A DNA stretch of 23,768 nt from DASQDT01 sp036380435. GTDB taxonomy: Bacteria; Acidobacteriota; Blastocatellia; Pyrinomonadales; Pyrinomonadaceae. The translations under genes and the position numbers were made by a program. Of this stretch, positions 8,315 to 17,345 are shown in pieces (position 1 is the stretch's first letter; every line of letters starts with the position of its first letter). Below the pieces are notes generated by a model, which saw nothing but the letters and a program-made list of their open reading frames with translations, was not told the origin of the DNA and ran no database searches. Location of the stretch: positions 1-23,768 of the forward strand of contig DASVES010000387.1 of the NCBI GenBank assembly GCA_036380435.1. The letters are read 5' to 3'.

Positions 8315-8387
8315 TGAGTGATGAGTGATAAGTGATAAGAAAATCCTGATTCAATTTCTTATCACTTATCACTCATCACTCATCACT
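8310..8387. repeat. Perfect 33-bp heptad-period inverted repeat between murF and mraY
   Basis: The arms 8310-8342 and 8355-8387 are perfect reverse complements with a 12-base loop. The left arm is four tandem copies of AGTGAT(G/A) with a 7-bp period. It contains the murF stop codon, and the mraY start lies 9 bases after the right arm. The same word reappears at 21895-22008. Confidence 0.9.
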
Positions 8388-8396
8388 GCGAAGCCG

Positions 8397-9557
8397 ATGA
8401 TCTACCACATCTTCTTCGAGTGGCTCTTCAAATCCCTCTCGGCGGGGGGGACGGAGTCGGTTTTCGTCAAGGCGCTGAACGTCTTCCAGTACGTGACGTT
8501 CCGCACGGCCTACGCGACGATCACGGCGCTGCTGATCTCGCTCGTCTTCGGCGGGCGCGTCATCCGGGCGCTCAGGCGTCTGAAGGTCGGACAGATGATT
8601 CGCGAGGAGGGGCCGCAGACGCACATCGCCAAGCGCGGCACCCCGACGATGGGCGGCGTGCTCATCATCGGCTCCGTGCTCATCTCGACGCTTTTGTGGG
8701 CGCGTCTCAACAGTCTCTACATCTGGATCATCCTGATTTCGACGACGCTCTTTGCGGCCATCGGCTTCGTGGACGACTACCAGAAGGTCGCCAAGAAGCA
8801 GAGCCTCGGCCTGACGGGGCGCAAGAAACTGCTCGGGCAATTTTTGATAGCCGTCGGCGTCTGGCTCGCGCTCTACGTCGGCACGCAGTACGGGCTGGCC
8901 GACTACTCGTGGCGATTGAGCGTGCCGTTCTTCAAGGACACGGCCATCAGGAACATCACCCTGATCGGCCCGTTCCTTTATCTGCCGTTCATCGCGGTCG
9001 TGCTCCTCGGATTCTCGAACGCGGTGAACCTGACGGACGGCCTCGACGGGCTGGCGACGAGCGTTACGGTGGTGGCGATGTCCACGCTGACGGCGTTCAC
9101 CTATATCAGCGGCGACGCGCGTTGGGCCGGCTACCTCGGTCTCGAACATCAGGAGAGCATCGGCGAGCTGACGGTCTTTTGCGGGGCGATGGTTGGGGCG
9201 AGCCTCGGCTTTCTGTGGTACAACGCGCCGCCCGCCGAGGTCTTCATGGGCGACGTGGGGAGCCTCGCCATCGGCGGGGCCATCGGCACGATAGGAGTTT
9301 TGACGAAGCAGGAGTTCATCCTGCTGGTGGTCGGCGGCGTGTTCGTCATCGAGGCGCTGTCGGTGATGATTCAGGTGGCTTCGTTCAAGACGACGAAGCG
9401 GCGCGTCTTCAAGATGTCGCCGCTCCATCACCACTTTGAAATTTTATGGGAGCAGCGTTTCGGACAGAGGACGGTGGAGACGAAAGTCGTCTTCCGCTTC
9501 CTCATCATCGCGATCCTGTTCGCGCTCCTGAGTCTTTCGACCCTGAAGCTGCGCTGA
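8397..9557 (+). CDS. mraY: MraY, phospho-MurNAc-pentapeptide translocase (lipid I synthase)
   Basis: The 386-residue polytopic membrane enzyme starts at the ATG at 8397 (MIYHIFFEWL). The frame is open further upstream, but those codons are the hairpin repeat. Signature segments are present: GTPTMGGVLI at 81-90, GFVDDYQK with Asp126-Asp127, NLTDGLDG at 211-218, NAPPAEVFMGDVGSLA at about 276-291, and the SPLHHHFE triad at about 341-348. MraY transfers phospho-MurNAc-pentapeptide to undecaprenyl phosphate on the inner face of the cytoplasmic membrane. An insertion at about 165-190 (YSWRLSVPFFKDTAIRN) is of the kind found in many diderm MraYs. There is no clear Shine-Dalgarno sequence; the hairpin just upstream could affect initiation. 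Confidence 0.95.
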   Translation: MIYHIFFEWLFKSLSAGGTESVFVKALNVFQYVTFRTAYATITALLISLVFGGRVIRALRRLKVGQMIREEGPQTHIAKRGTPTMGGVLIIGSVLISTLLWARLNSLYIWIILISTTLFAAIGFVDDYQKVAKKQSLGLTGRKKLLGQFLIAVGVWLALYVGTQYGLADYSWRLSVPFFKDTAIRNITLIGPFLYLPFIAVVLLGFSNAVNLTDGLDGLATSVTVVAMSTLTAFTYISGDARWAGYLGLEHQESIGELTVFCGAMVGASLGFLWYNAPPAEVFMGDVGSLAIGGAIGTIGVLTKQEFILLVVGGVFVIEALSVMIQVASFKTTKRRVFKMSPLHHHFEILWEQRFGQRTVETKVVFRFLIIAILFALLSLSTLKLR

Positions 9558-9681
9558 GGAGAGCAGTTTGAAACTAACGTGGATGGACAGGATCGGCCGG
9601 GTACACAGAAATAGACAGCCGACCCTTCTTTCCTCAAATTCCGCGTCCCCCGTCCTCCCGTGTTCGTTCTGTGATTCGGAG

Positions 9682-11088
<1,407 letters not shown>

Positions 11089-11123
11089 TTCTGACTCCTG
11101 ACTCCTGACTTCCCGAAGTTGTT

Positions 11124-12317
11124 ATGGCCCGCAAGCTACAGAGTGACGAATGGCTGTTCGCGGCGACCGTGGGGCTGGCGCTCTTCGGCGTGGTGATGGT
11201 TTACAGCGCGTCGGCGGTGGTGGCCGCGAATCAGAATCAGAACCAGTATCACTACGTCGTGCGGCAGGGCGTGTGGACGCTCGTGGGCCTGGGCGTGATG
11301 CTGTGGGCGATGCAGTTCGACTACAACCGTCTGCGCAGCCCCGTCATCGTCTACGGGTTGCTCGGGCTGTCGGCCGTGCTGCTCGTCGCGGTCTTCGGCT
11401 TCTCGCCGAGAAACGGCGCACGGCGTTGGATACAACTGCCGGGAGGCTTCACCTTCCAGCCGTCGGAGGTGACGAAGCTCGCGCTGACGCTCTTCCTCGC
11501 GCGCTTTCTCGAAAGACGCGCGGGCGAGGAAGGCTCCTTCTGGCGGACGTTCGTGCCGTGCGTTTTGGTGACGGGCGTGCTGGCGGGCCTCGTTATCGCG
11601 GAGCCGGATTTGGGGACGGCGATGATGCTGGGCGTCGTCTGCGTCGCGCTGCTGTGGACGGCCGGGGCGCGCGTCAAACACATGGCGCTGGCGGCGGCCC
11701 CGGCGCTCGTCGGCGTCGCCTACCTCGTCCTGTTCGTGCCGTTTCGGTTCAAGCGGCTCGTCTCTTTTCTCGACCCGTGGGCCGACGCGCAGGGCGCGGG
11801 CTATCAGGTCGTCCAGTCGCTACTCGCCATCGGCTCGGGCGGGGCCGACGGCCTCGGGTTCACGCAGGGGCGACAGAAACTTTTCTTCCTGCCCTACGCC
11901 CACTCCGACTTCATCTTCGCGGTGGTCGGCGAGGAACTCGGGCTTTACGGCGCGCTCGGCGTGATCGCGCTCTTCGGCATCTTTTTGTGGCGCGGGATGC
12001 GCGCGGCCCTACACGCGCCCGACCGTTTCGGGATGCTGCTCGGCGTCGGCGTGGTGACGACGATTGTCGTGCAGGCGCTCTTTAACATCAGCGTGACGCT
12101 GGCGCTGCTGCCGACAAAGGGCATCCCGCTGCCGTTCATCTCCTACGGCGGCTCGTCGCTCGTCCCGACGCTCTTCGCCGTCGGCGTGCTCTTGAACATC
12201 TCGCAGTACGCGGGCGTGCGCGGCAGCGAGATGTTAGTGAATGACGCGCAGACGCCGCTGCCGCCCCGAACGCGAACCGCGACGACCGCGTGCGCTGCGT
12301 CGCCGCGGCACGGGTGA
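11124..12317 (+). CDS. ftsW: FtsW, septal peptidoglycan glycosyltransferase (SEDS family)
   Basis: The 397-residue protein has about ten membrane segments. SEDS markers are GARRWIQLPGGFTFQPSEVTK (about 98-118), EPDLGTAMM (about 160-168), the extracellular-loop segment YAHSDFIFAVVGEELG with Asp262 at the position of the proposed catalytic Asp, and PFISYGGSS near the end. FtsW polymerises lipid II at the septum and works with FtsI, encoded five genes upstream. The C-terminal tail after about 370 is short, basic and Thr/Pro-rich. The start is the ATG at 11124, just downstream of the murD hairpin, with no strong Shine-Dalgarno sequence. The stop is 6 bases before the murG GTG, suggesting translational coupling. 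Confidence 0.94.
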   Translation: MARKLQSDEWLFAATVGLALFGVVMVYSASAVVAANQNQNQYHYVVRQGVWTLVGLGVMLWAMQFDYNRLRSPVIVYGLLGLSAVLLVAVFGFSPRNGARRWIQLPGGFTFQPSEVTKLALTLFLARFLERRAGEEGSFWRTFVPCVLVTGVLAGLVIAEPDLGTAMMLGVVCVALLWTAGARVKHMALAAAPALVGVAYLVLFVPFRFKRLVSFLDPWADAQGAGYQVVQSLLAIGSGGADGLGFTQGRQKLFFLPYAHSDFIFAVVGEELGLYGALGVIALFGIFLWRGMRAALHAPDRFGMLLGVGVVTTIVVQALFNISVTLALLPTKGIPLPFISYGGSSLVPTLFAVGVLLNISQYAGVRGSEMLVNDAQTPLPPRTRTATTACAASPRHG

Positions 12318-12323
12318 GCCGGG

Positions 12324-13445
12324 GTGTTGCGCGCACTGATTGCCGCCGGCGGGACGGGCGGGCACATCTATCCCGGTATCGCGGTGGCGAAAGAAATCAT
12401 GCGCCGCGACGCGAACTCGGTCGTGAGATTTGTCGGCACGGCCAAAGGATTGGAGACGCGGCTCGTGCCGCAGGCGGGTTTTGAACTTTCGCTCATTGAA
12501 TCGGCGGGGCTGGTGAACATGTCGCTCGCGGCGCGGGCGCGTGGGGCGATGGTTCTGCCGAAAAGTTTCGTGGCGGCGCGGCGGCTGATACGCAGCTTCG
12601 GCCCCGACATCGTCGTCGGCGCGGGCGGCTACGTCTCCGGGCCGGTGCTTTTGACGGCGGCCATGATGCGCGTGCCGACGCTCGTCATGGAGTCGAACGC
12701 GGTGCCGGGGTTCACGAACCGCGTGCTGGCGCGTTTCGTCCGCGCGGCGGCCGTCTCGTTCGAGGCGGCGGCCCCCCACTTTCGCGGCAAGGCCACGGTT
12801 ACCGGCAACCCCATCCGGCGCGAGTTCTTTGACATTCGAGAGAAGGAACGCGACAGCAGCGGCGGCGACAACACGGCGGCGCGTTTCTCACTCCTCATCT
12901 TCGGCGGCTCGCAGGGCGCGCGCGCCGTCAATGAGGCGATGATGGCGGCGCTGCCGCACCTCGCGGCGCGACGCGACGTGCTCCGCGTCACACACCAGAC
13001 CGGCAAGCTCGACTTCGAGCGCGTGCGCGCCGCATACGAGGCCGCCGGCTGGACTGCTTCGGCGGACGTGCGCGAGTACATCGACGACATGGTCTCGGCC
13101 TTCGCCGCGGCCGACCTCATCATTTCGCGTGCCGGGGCCACTTCGAGCTTCGAGCTGATGGCCGCGGGACGGCCCGCGATCATGGTGCCTCTTCCGGGGC
13201 AGCTCGAACAACGCAAGAACGCCGAGGCGCTCCAACAGGCCGGCGCCGCCCGCATGATCTTGCAGAACGAACTCTCCGGCGCGACGTTAGCGCGCGAGAT
13301 CGACACGCTTGTCGCCGACCCCGAGCGCGTCGCCGAGATGGGCCGCAAGGCACGCAGCCTTGCACGCGGCGACGCCGCGGTGGCGACCGTGGATTTGATT
13401 GAAAAACTGACAAGAGGTCAGAGGTCAGAGGTCAGAGGTCAGTGA
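12324..13445 (+). CDS. murG: MurG, lipid II synthase (GlcNAc transferase)
   Basis: The start is GTG at 12324 (a TTG follows as the next codon), 6 bases after ftsW; the product is 373 residues. The glycine-rich membrane-side loop GGTGGHIYPG is at 9-18, and a second loop GAGGYVSGP is at about 99-107. GGSQGAR at 194-200 and RAGATSSFELMAAGRP are UDP-GlcNAc-binding landmarks. It adds GlcNAc to lipid I on the inner face of the membrane. The usual HEQN segment reads MESN here (122-125), so the His and Gln are replaced while Glu and Asn stay. The final residues RGQRSEVRGQ come from the left arm of the following inverted repeat and resemble the MurC tail. MurG identity is secure despite these changes. 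Confidence 0.94.
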   Translation: MLRALIAAGGTGGHIYPGIAVAKEIMRRDANSVVRFVGTAKGLETRLVPQAGFELSLIESAGLVNMSLAARARGAMVLPKSFVAARRLIRSFGPDIVVGAGGYVSGPVLLTAAMMRVPTLVMESNAVPGFTNRVLARFVRAAAVSFEAAAPHFRGKATVTGNPIRREFFDIREKERDSSGGDNTAARFSLLIFGGSQGARAVNEAMMAALPHLAARRDVLRVTHQTGKLDFERVRAAYEAAGWTASADVREYIDDMVSAFAAADLIISRAGATSSFELMAAGRPAIMVPLPGQLEQRKNAEALQQAGAARMILQNELSGATLAREIDTLVADPERVAEMGRKARSLARGDAAVATVDLIEKLTRGQRSEVRGQ

Positions 13446-13499
13446 AAGCATTAAAACACTGTCTTCTACTAACCTCTAACCTCTAACCTCTGACCTCTT
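13412..13499. repeat. Heptad-period inverted repeat at the end of murG
   Basis: The left arm (13412-13443) is four tandem GAGGTCA units and the right arm (13468-13499) is their complement, with C/T changes in three units (29 of 32 paired). The loop holds ATTAAAACACTG. The left arm is coding for the MurG tail and the murG stop lies at its edge. murC starts 11 bases after the right arm. Confidence 0.88.
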
Positions 13500-13509
13500 T
13501 GGCTTGAAT

Positions 13510-14919
13510 ATGTTCCGTCGCATCCAACACGTTCACTTCGTCGGCATCGGCGGCATCGGCATGTCAGGCATCGCCGAGGTGCTGGCGAACATGGGCTTCC
13601 GCGTGTCCGGCTCTGACATGCGGCGCTCAAACGTGACGGACAGGCTCGTGGCGTTGGGCGCGGAGTTCTTTGAAGGTCACAAAGCGGAGAACGTCTCGGA
13701 CGCGCACGTGGTCGTGCGCTCGACGGCCGTGCGCGACGACAACCCGGAGGTGGAGGAGGCGCGCCGTCGTTCGATACCCGTCATCGCGCGCGCCGAGATG
13801 CTGGCCGAGTTGATGCGGCTCAAGCCGTACAACGTCGCCGTCGCCGGCTCGCACGGGAAGACGACGACCACTTCGATGGTGGCCACCGTGCTCGGCCACG
13901 CCAAGATGGACCCGACCATCGTTGTCGGCGGCATCGTCGGCTCGTTCGGGTCGAACGCGCGCCTCGGCAAGAGCGACCTGATGGTGGTCGAGGCCGATGA
14001 GAGCGACCGCTCGTTTCTGATGCTGACGCCGACCATCGCCGTCGTCACCAACATCGACCGCGAGCACATGGACTACTACCGCGACATGACGGACGTGCGT
14101 AAATGTTTCGCCGACTTCGTCAACAAGGTGCCGTTCTACGGCGCCGCGATTCTCTGTCTCGACGACCCGCACGTGCAGGCCGTCATCCCCGAAGTGACGC
14201 GCCGCCGCGTGACCTATGGACTGTCGGCGCAGGCCGACGTTTCCGCGCGCGAGGTGCGCTACGACGGCGACTTCGGCTCGCGTTTCACGGTGCGGCGCGC
14301 GGGCGAACCCGTCGGGCAGGTGAGTCTGCGAGTGCCGGGTTTGCACAACGTCTACAACGCGCTGGCGGCCATCGCCGTCGGCTTCGAGTTGGACGTGCCG
14401 TTCGAGACCATCGCTTTGGGCTTGGCGGAGTTCGCCGGCGTCAACCGACGCTTCCAGCACAAGGGCGAGGAGGCAGGCGTCCTTGTGGTGGACGACTACG
14501 GACACCACCCGACCGAGATACAGGCGACGCTTGCGGCCGCCAAGATCGGTTCGGCCGGGCGGAGGATGCTGGCGCTCTTCCAGCCGCACCGCTACACGCG
14601 GACGAAGGACTTGATGGACGAGTTCGCGCGCTCTTTCAACAACGCCGACGTGGTGCTCATCACCGACATCTACGCGGCGAGCGAAGACCCTATCGAGGGC
14701 ATCACTGCCGAAACTCTGGTGGAGGCCATCAGGCGCTACGGCCACAAGAACGTGCGCCACACGGGCTCACTCGAAGACGGAGTGGCCGCCATACTCGAAG
14801 AGGCGCGTGAAGGCGATATGGTGCTCACGCTTGGCGCGGGCAGCATCAGCCGCGCGGGCGATCAGTTGATCGAGAAGCTGCGGGAAAGAGGTCAGAGGTC
14901 GGAGGCCAGAGGCCAGTGA
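13510..14919 (+). CDS. murC: MurC, UDP-MurNAc--L-Ala ligase
   Basis: The start is the ATG at 13510 (MFRRIQHVHFVGIGGIGMSG); a TTG two codons earlier is possible. The product is 469 residues. N-terminal GIGGIGMSGIAEVL binds UDP-MurNAc, and the ATP P-loop AGSHGKTTTT is at about 112-121. EADESDRSF and NIDREHMDYY follow, then YGHHPTEIQATL in the C-terminal domain. MurC adds L-alanine to UDP-MurNAc in the cytoplasm, the first amino acid of the stem peptide. The tail RGQRSEARGQ resembles the MurG tail and derives from the same 7-bp word. The murC stop overlaps the murB ATG by one base (TGATG at 14917-14921), a translational coupling arrangement. Confidence 0.95.
   Translation: MFRRIQHVHFVGIGGIGMSGIAEVLANMGFRVSGSDMRRSNVTDRLVALGAEFFEGHKAENVSDAHVVVRSTAVRDDNPEVEEARRRSIPVIARAEMLAELMRLKPYNVAVAGSHGKTTTTSMVATVLGHAKMDPTIVVGGIVGSFGSNARLGKSDLMVVEADESDRSFLMLTPTIAVVTNIDREHMDYYRDMTDVRKCFADFVNKVPFYGAAILCLDDPHVQAVIPEVTRRRVTYGLSAQADVSAREVRYDGDFGSRFTVRRAGEPVGQVSLRVPGLHNVYNALAAIAVGFELDVPFETIALGLAEFAGVNRRFQHKGEEAGVLVVDDYGHHPTEIQATLAAAKIGSAGRRMLALFQPHRYTRTKDLMDEFARSFNNADVVLITDIYAASEDPIEGITAETLVEAIRRYGHKNVRHTGSLEDGVAAILEEAREGDMVLTLGAGSISRAGDQLIEKLRERGQRSEARGQ
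14888..14918. repeat. Single-arm heptad repeat at the end of murC
   Basis: Three to four units of GAGGTCA/GAGGCCA in tandem encode the MurC tail. No complementary arm follows, because murB starts at once. It matches the left arm of the murG repeat and looks like a half-element. Confidence 0.65.
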
Positions 14920-15974
14920 TGACGACGGCGACGATGCACGCGCTGGCTCAGTTGACCGCAGCAGTTTTGAGCGAAGCAGAAGTTGTGAGTGAAGAGGGAA
15001 ACATCTCCGGCACGCGGGAACGCGACGCGCTCATCGAGGAGGCCGCCGCGCGAACGGGCGTGCGTGCGGAGCGTGGACGGCGCTTCGCCGAGTTGACTTC
15101 GCTGCGCGTCGGCGGGGCGATTGACTGGGTGCTGTTCCCTGAGACGGAGGAGCAGGCGGCCGGCGCGGCTGGCGCACTCGACGACGCTGGCGTGGCGTGG
15201 CGCGTGCTCGGAGCCGGCAGCAACATCCTCGCCGACGACCGCGAGCATCGCTACGTCGTTCTTTCGATGCGCGAGGTGAAGGGCGGGGCCGTGTTCGAGG
15301 GCGAGCGCGTCTCGGTGAGCGCGGGCTACTCGCTGCCGCGTCTGTGTGTGGACGCGGCGCGTCAGGGGCTGTCGGGGATTGAAGGCTTGGGCGGCATCCC
15401 CGGCACCGTAGGCGGCGCGCTCTGGATGAACGCGGGCGCCTACGGCCACGAGATCGGCGAGGTGGTCGAGACGGTGAGAGTCGCGCGCGGGGGCCGGGTC
15501 GTCGAAATTCCCGGAAGTGAAGTGAAGTGGAACTATCGTCACACCTCCTTCAAGGAAGGCGAGCTGTTGCTGGGCGCGACGCTCAGGCTGCGCGCGGACG
15601 ACCCGGAGCGGATACGCGCGCGGATGGAGGAGGCCAAACAGAAACGTTTCAGCACGCAGCCGCACGGCGCACGCTCGGCCGGCTGTTTCTTCAAGAATCC
15701 GCCCGGCTCGGGCTTTAGCACGGGGAAGATGATCGACGAGATGGGAATGAAAGGCGAGCGTCGCGGCGGCGCCGTGGTCTCGCCCGTCCACGCTAACTTC
15801 ATCGTCACCGAGGGCGAGGGCGCGCAAGCCTCCGACGCCCTCGCGCTCGCCGAGGAGATACGCGAACGCTTCCGCCGCGAGCACGGTATCGAACTCGAAT
15901 ACGAAGTCGAGCTGTGGGGCGCCGACAGGGAGTTTAAGGACGAGGGTGGAAAGACGAAGGATGAAACGGATTGA
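14919..15974 (+). CDS. murB: MurB, UDP-N-acetylenolpyruvoylglucosamine reductase
   Basis: From the coupled ATG at 14919 the protein is 351 residues; a GTG at 14916 and an ATG at 14934 are alternatives. The FAD-binding domain has LTSLRVGGAIDW (about 59-70), VLGAGSNILADD (about 96-107) and GLGGIPGTVGGALWMNAGAYG (about 157-176). YRHTSFK and the active-site segment SAGCFFKNPPG (253-263) follow, and the shorter C-terminal half resembles type II MurB. MurB uses NADPH and FAD to reduce enolpyruvyl-UDP-GlcNAc to UDP-MurNAc in the cytoplasm, before MurC. The proton-donor position that is Ser in the E. coli enzyme is Cys256 here. About 45 extra residues precede the FAD domain; they are of low complexity and may not be essential. 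Confidence 0.93.
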   Translation: MTTATMHALAQLTAAVLSEAEVVSEEGNISGTRERDALIEEAAARTGVRAERGRRFAELTSLRVGGAIDWVLFPETEEQAAGAAGALDDAGVAWRVLGAGSNILADDREHRYVVLSMREVKGGAVFEGERVSVSAGYSLPRLCVDAARQGLSGIEGLGGIPGTVGGALWMNAGAYGHEIGEVVETVRVARGGRVVEIPGSEVKWNYRHTSFKEGELLLGATLRLRADDPERIRARMEEAKQKRFSTQPHGARSAGCFFKNPPGSGFSTGKMIDEMGMKGERRGGAVVSPVHANFIVTEGEGAQASDALALAEEIRERFRREHGIELEYEVELWGADREFKDEGGKTKDETD

Positions 15975-16015
15975 GTCATCGGGTCATCAACTCAATGAGG
16001 AGTGGCCGTCACGCA

Positions 16016-16105
16016 CAGTACCGCGAGCGGTAGCGAGCGGGTCTGACGCGCGCGAGGCGAGCCGCTTATCAAGGCCGCACCCGCTCGCTACCGCTCGCGG
16101 TACTG
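16016..16105. repeat. Long GCGAGCGG palindrome, copy B (murB-ftsQ gap)
   Basis: Two perfect 26-base arms (16016-16041 and 16080-16105) surround a 38-base loop. The arm sequence is identical to that of copy A at 6504-6600 over all 26 bases, while the loops differ except for the first few bases. ATTGAG-rich flanks at 15969-16000 and 16105-16140 form an outer, imperfect inverted repeat with a period near 8. Confidence 0.85.
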
Positions 16106-16161
16106 ATTGAGCCGTTGGGCCGATGAGTAAATGAATCAATCCTCATGGGGGAAGTAAGAAG

Positions 16162-17307
16162 TTGAGAGAGCAAGTCGTCACACCGAGAGCAGGTCGCGCC
16201 GCCGCGCCGCGGGCCAGGAAGGAAACTGCCGCCGCGGGCGGGCAGGGCGCCGGGCAGCGTCCCGCGTCGCGCAAAGCCCGTCCCGCTTCGTCCGCCGCGG
16301 CGGGCAAGGGCCGGCAGCGCGCCTTCACGTGGCGGAGCGCACTCGCCGTCGCGCCGGCGGTCGGGAAGGCCGTGCTTGCAGTGTGCGTCGGGCTGCTCGT
16401 CTTCGCGGGCTACCGGGCGGCGGCTTCGGCGTCGTTCTTCCAGTTGAAGACGGTCGAGGTCGAGGGCGCGGCGCGCGCCTCGCGCGATGAGATCAAGGGC
16501 ATGGTCGCGCGCGCGGTCGGCGCTGACGGCGTTTGGAACTCCGACCTCGAAGAGTTGAGCCACGGCCTGCGAGAGTTGCAGTGGGTGCGCGCCGCATACG
16601 TGCAGCGCGTGCTGCCCTCGGGCGTGCGCGTGCGCGTCGTCGAGCGCGAGCCGCGCATGGTCGCGCGCAACGCGGCGGGTCGCCTGTATTGGGTGGACGA
16701 AGAGGGGGTCGCGCTCGGGCCGGCCGCGCCCGACGAAGGCGTCTTCTTCCTCCGCGGTCTTGAAGAAGACGGGGACGACGGCGCGCGCCGGCGCAACCGC
16801 GAGCGCATGGCGCTGGTGCTGCGTCTGAAGGACGATTGGGAGAAGACTTCCTTGAGCGAGCGCGTCAGTGAAGTCAACCTCCACGACCTGCGCGACGTGC
16901 GCGTGCAGCTCGCGGGCGGTGATTCCGAGGTCGAAGTCCGGCTCGGCGGCGACCACGCCGAGTTGTTCCGCAGCGCCCTCAAGACGCTCGACGAGAAGCG
17001 GCAGACGCCGCTCGGCCAGCACGTCAATTACATCGTGATGATTCCGGGCAAGGCCCCGGTTTTCGGATACCCGGCGAGCCTGCACCCTTCGGCCGTGAGC
17101 GGCGCAACGGCCACGGGCGGCGAAGTCGAGACGAAGGACGAAGCGGGCGCTGCGCCTCGCGGCCCGACGCCGCCGGCCGACCCGGCCGCAGCGCGAGGCG
17201 CGGAGCGCAGGAAGCAGACCGCGCCGCGGAAGAAAGAAAAGGACAAGCGGGACGCGGCGACCGGCGACGCACCACGCGGGGCGGTTCGCGAGCGACGGGT
17301 CGGGTGA
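16162..17307 (+). CDS. ftsQ: FtsQ, divisome scaffold protein with POTRA domain
   Basis: The start is TTG at 16162, supported by a GGGGGAAG sequence about 10 bases upstream and by the lack of an in-frame ATG before the conserved region. The product is 381 residues. A 60-residue Ala/Arg/Gly-rich cytoplasmic N-terminus is followed by a membrane helix at about 67-85. The POTRA domain (FFQLKTVEVEGAARASRDEI onward, about 92-163) and the FtsQ beta domain reach to about 305. The last ~70 residues are Lys/Arg/Pro-rich and disordered. FtsQ bridges FtsL/FtsB to the rest of the divisome in the periplasm. Position before ftsA-ftsZ supports the call. Its stop overlaps a possible upstream GTG start of ftsA by three bases. 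Confidence 0.88.
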   Translation: MREQVVTPRAGRAAAPRARKETAAAGGQGAGQRPASRKARPASSAAAGKGRQRAFTWRSALAVAPAVGKAVLAVCVGLLVFAGYRAAASASFFQLKTVEVEGAARASRDEIKGMVARAVGADGVWNSDLEELSHGLRELQWVRAAYVQRVLPSGVRVRVVEREPRMVARNAAGRLYWVDEEGVALGPAAPDEGVFFLRGLEEDGDDGARRRNRERMALVLRLKDDWEKTSLSERVSEVNLHDLRDVRVQLAGGDSEVEVRLGGDHAELFRSALKTLDEKRQTPLGQHVNYIVMIPGKAPVFGYPASLHPSAVSGATATGGEVETKDEAGAAPRGPTPPADPAAARGAERRKQTAPRKKEKDKRDAATGDAPRGAVRERRVG

Positions 17308-17345
17308 GCCGACAGAGAACACTCTCTCAAAGGATGAGACCAGCA

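Noticed and set aside
8325..8396. An earlier start for mraY at 8325
   Set aside because: The extra codons are entirely the hairpin repeat; MIYHIFFEWL at 8397 is the expected MraY N-terminus.
8376..9434. Minus-strand open frame opposite mraY
   Set aside because: Its product is dominated by Arg, Asp, Glu and His with no hydrophobic core, which is the complement of a membrane-protein gene.
13412..13499. Tandem repeats as a possible CRISPR array
   Set aside because: The units are 7 bp without unique spacers and the second half is the reverse complement of the first; no cas genes are present.
13627..14760. Minus-strand open frame opposite murC
   Set aside because: Low-complexity His/Arg/Val composition; murC on the other strand has all family motifs.
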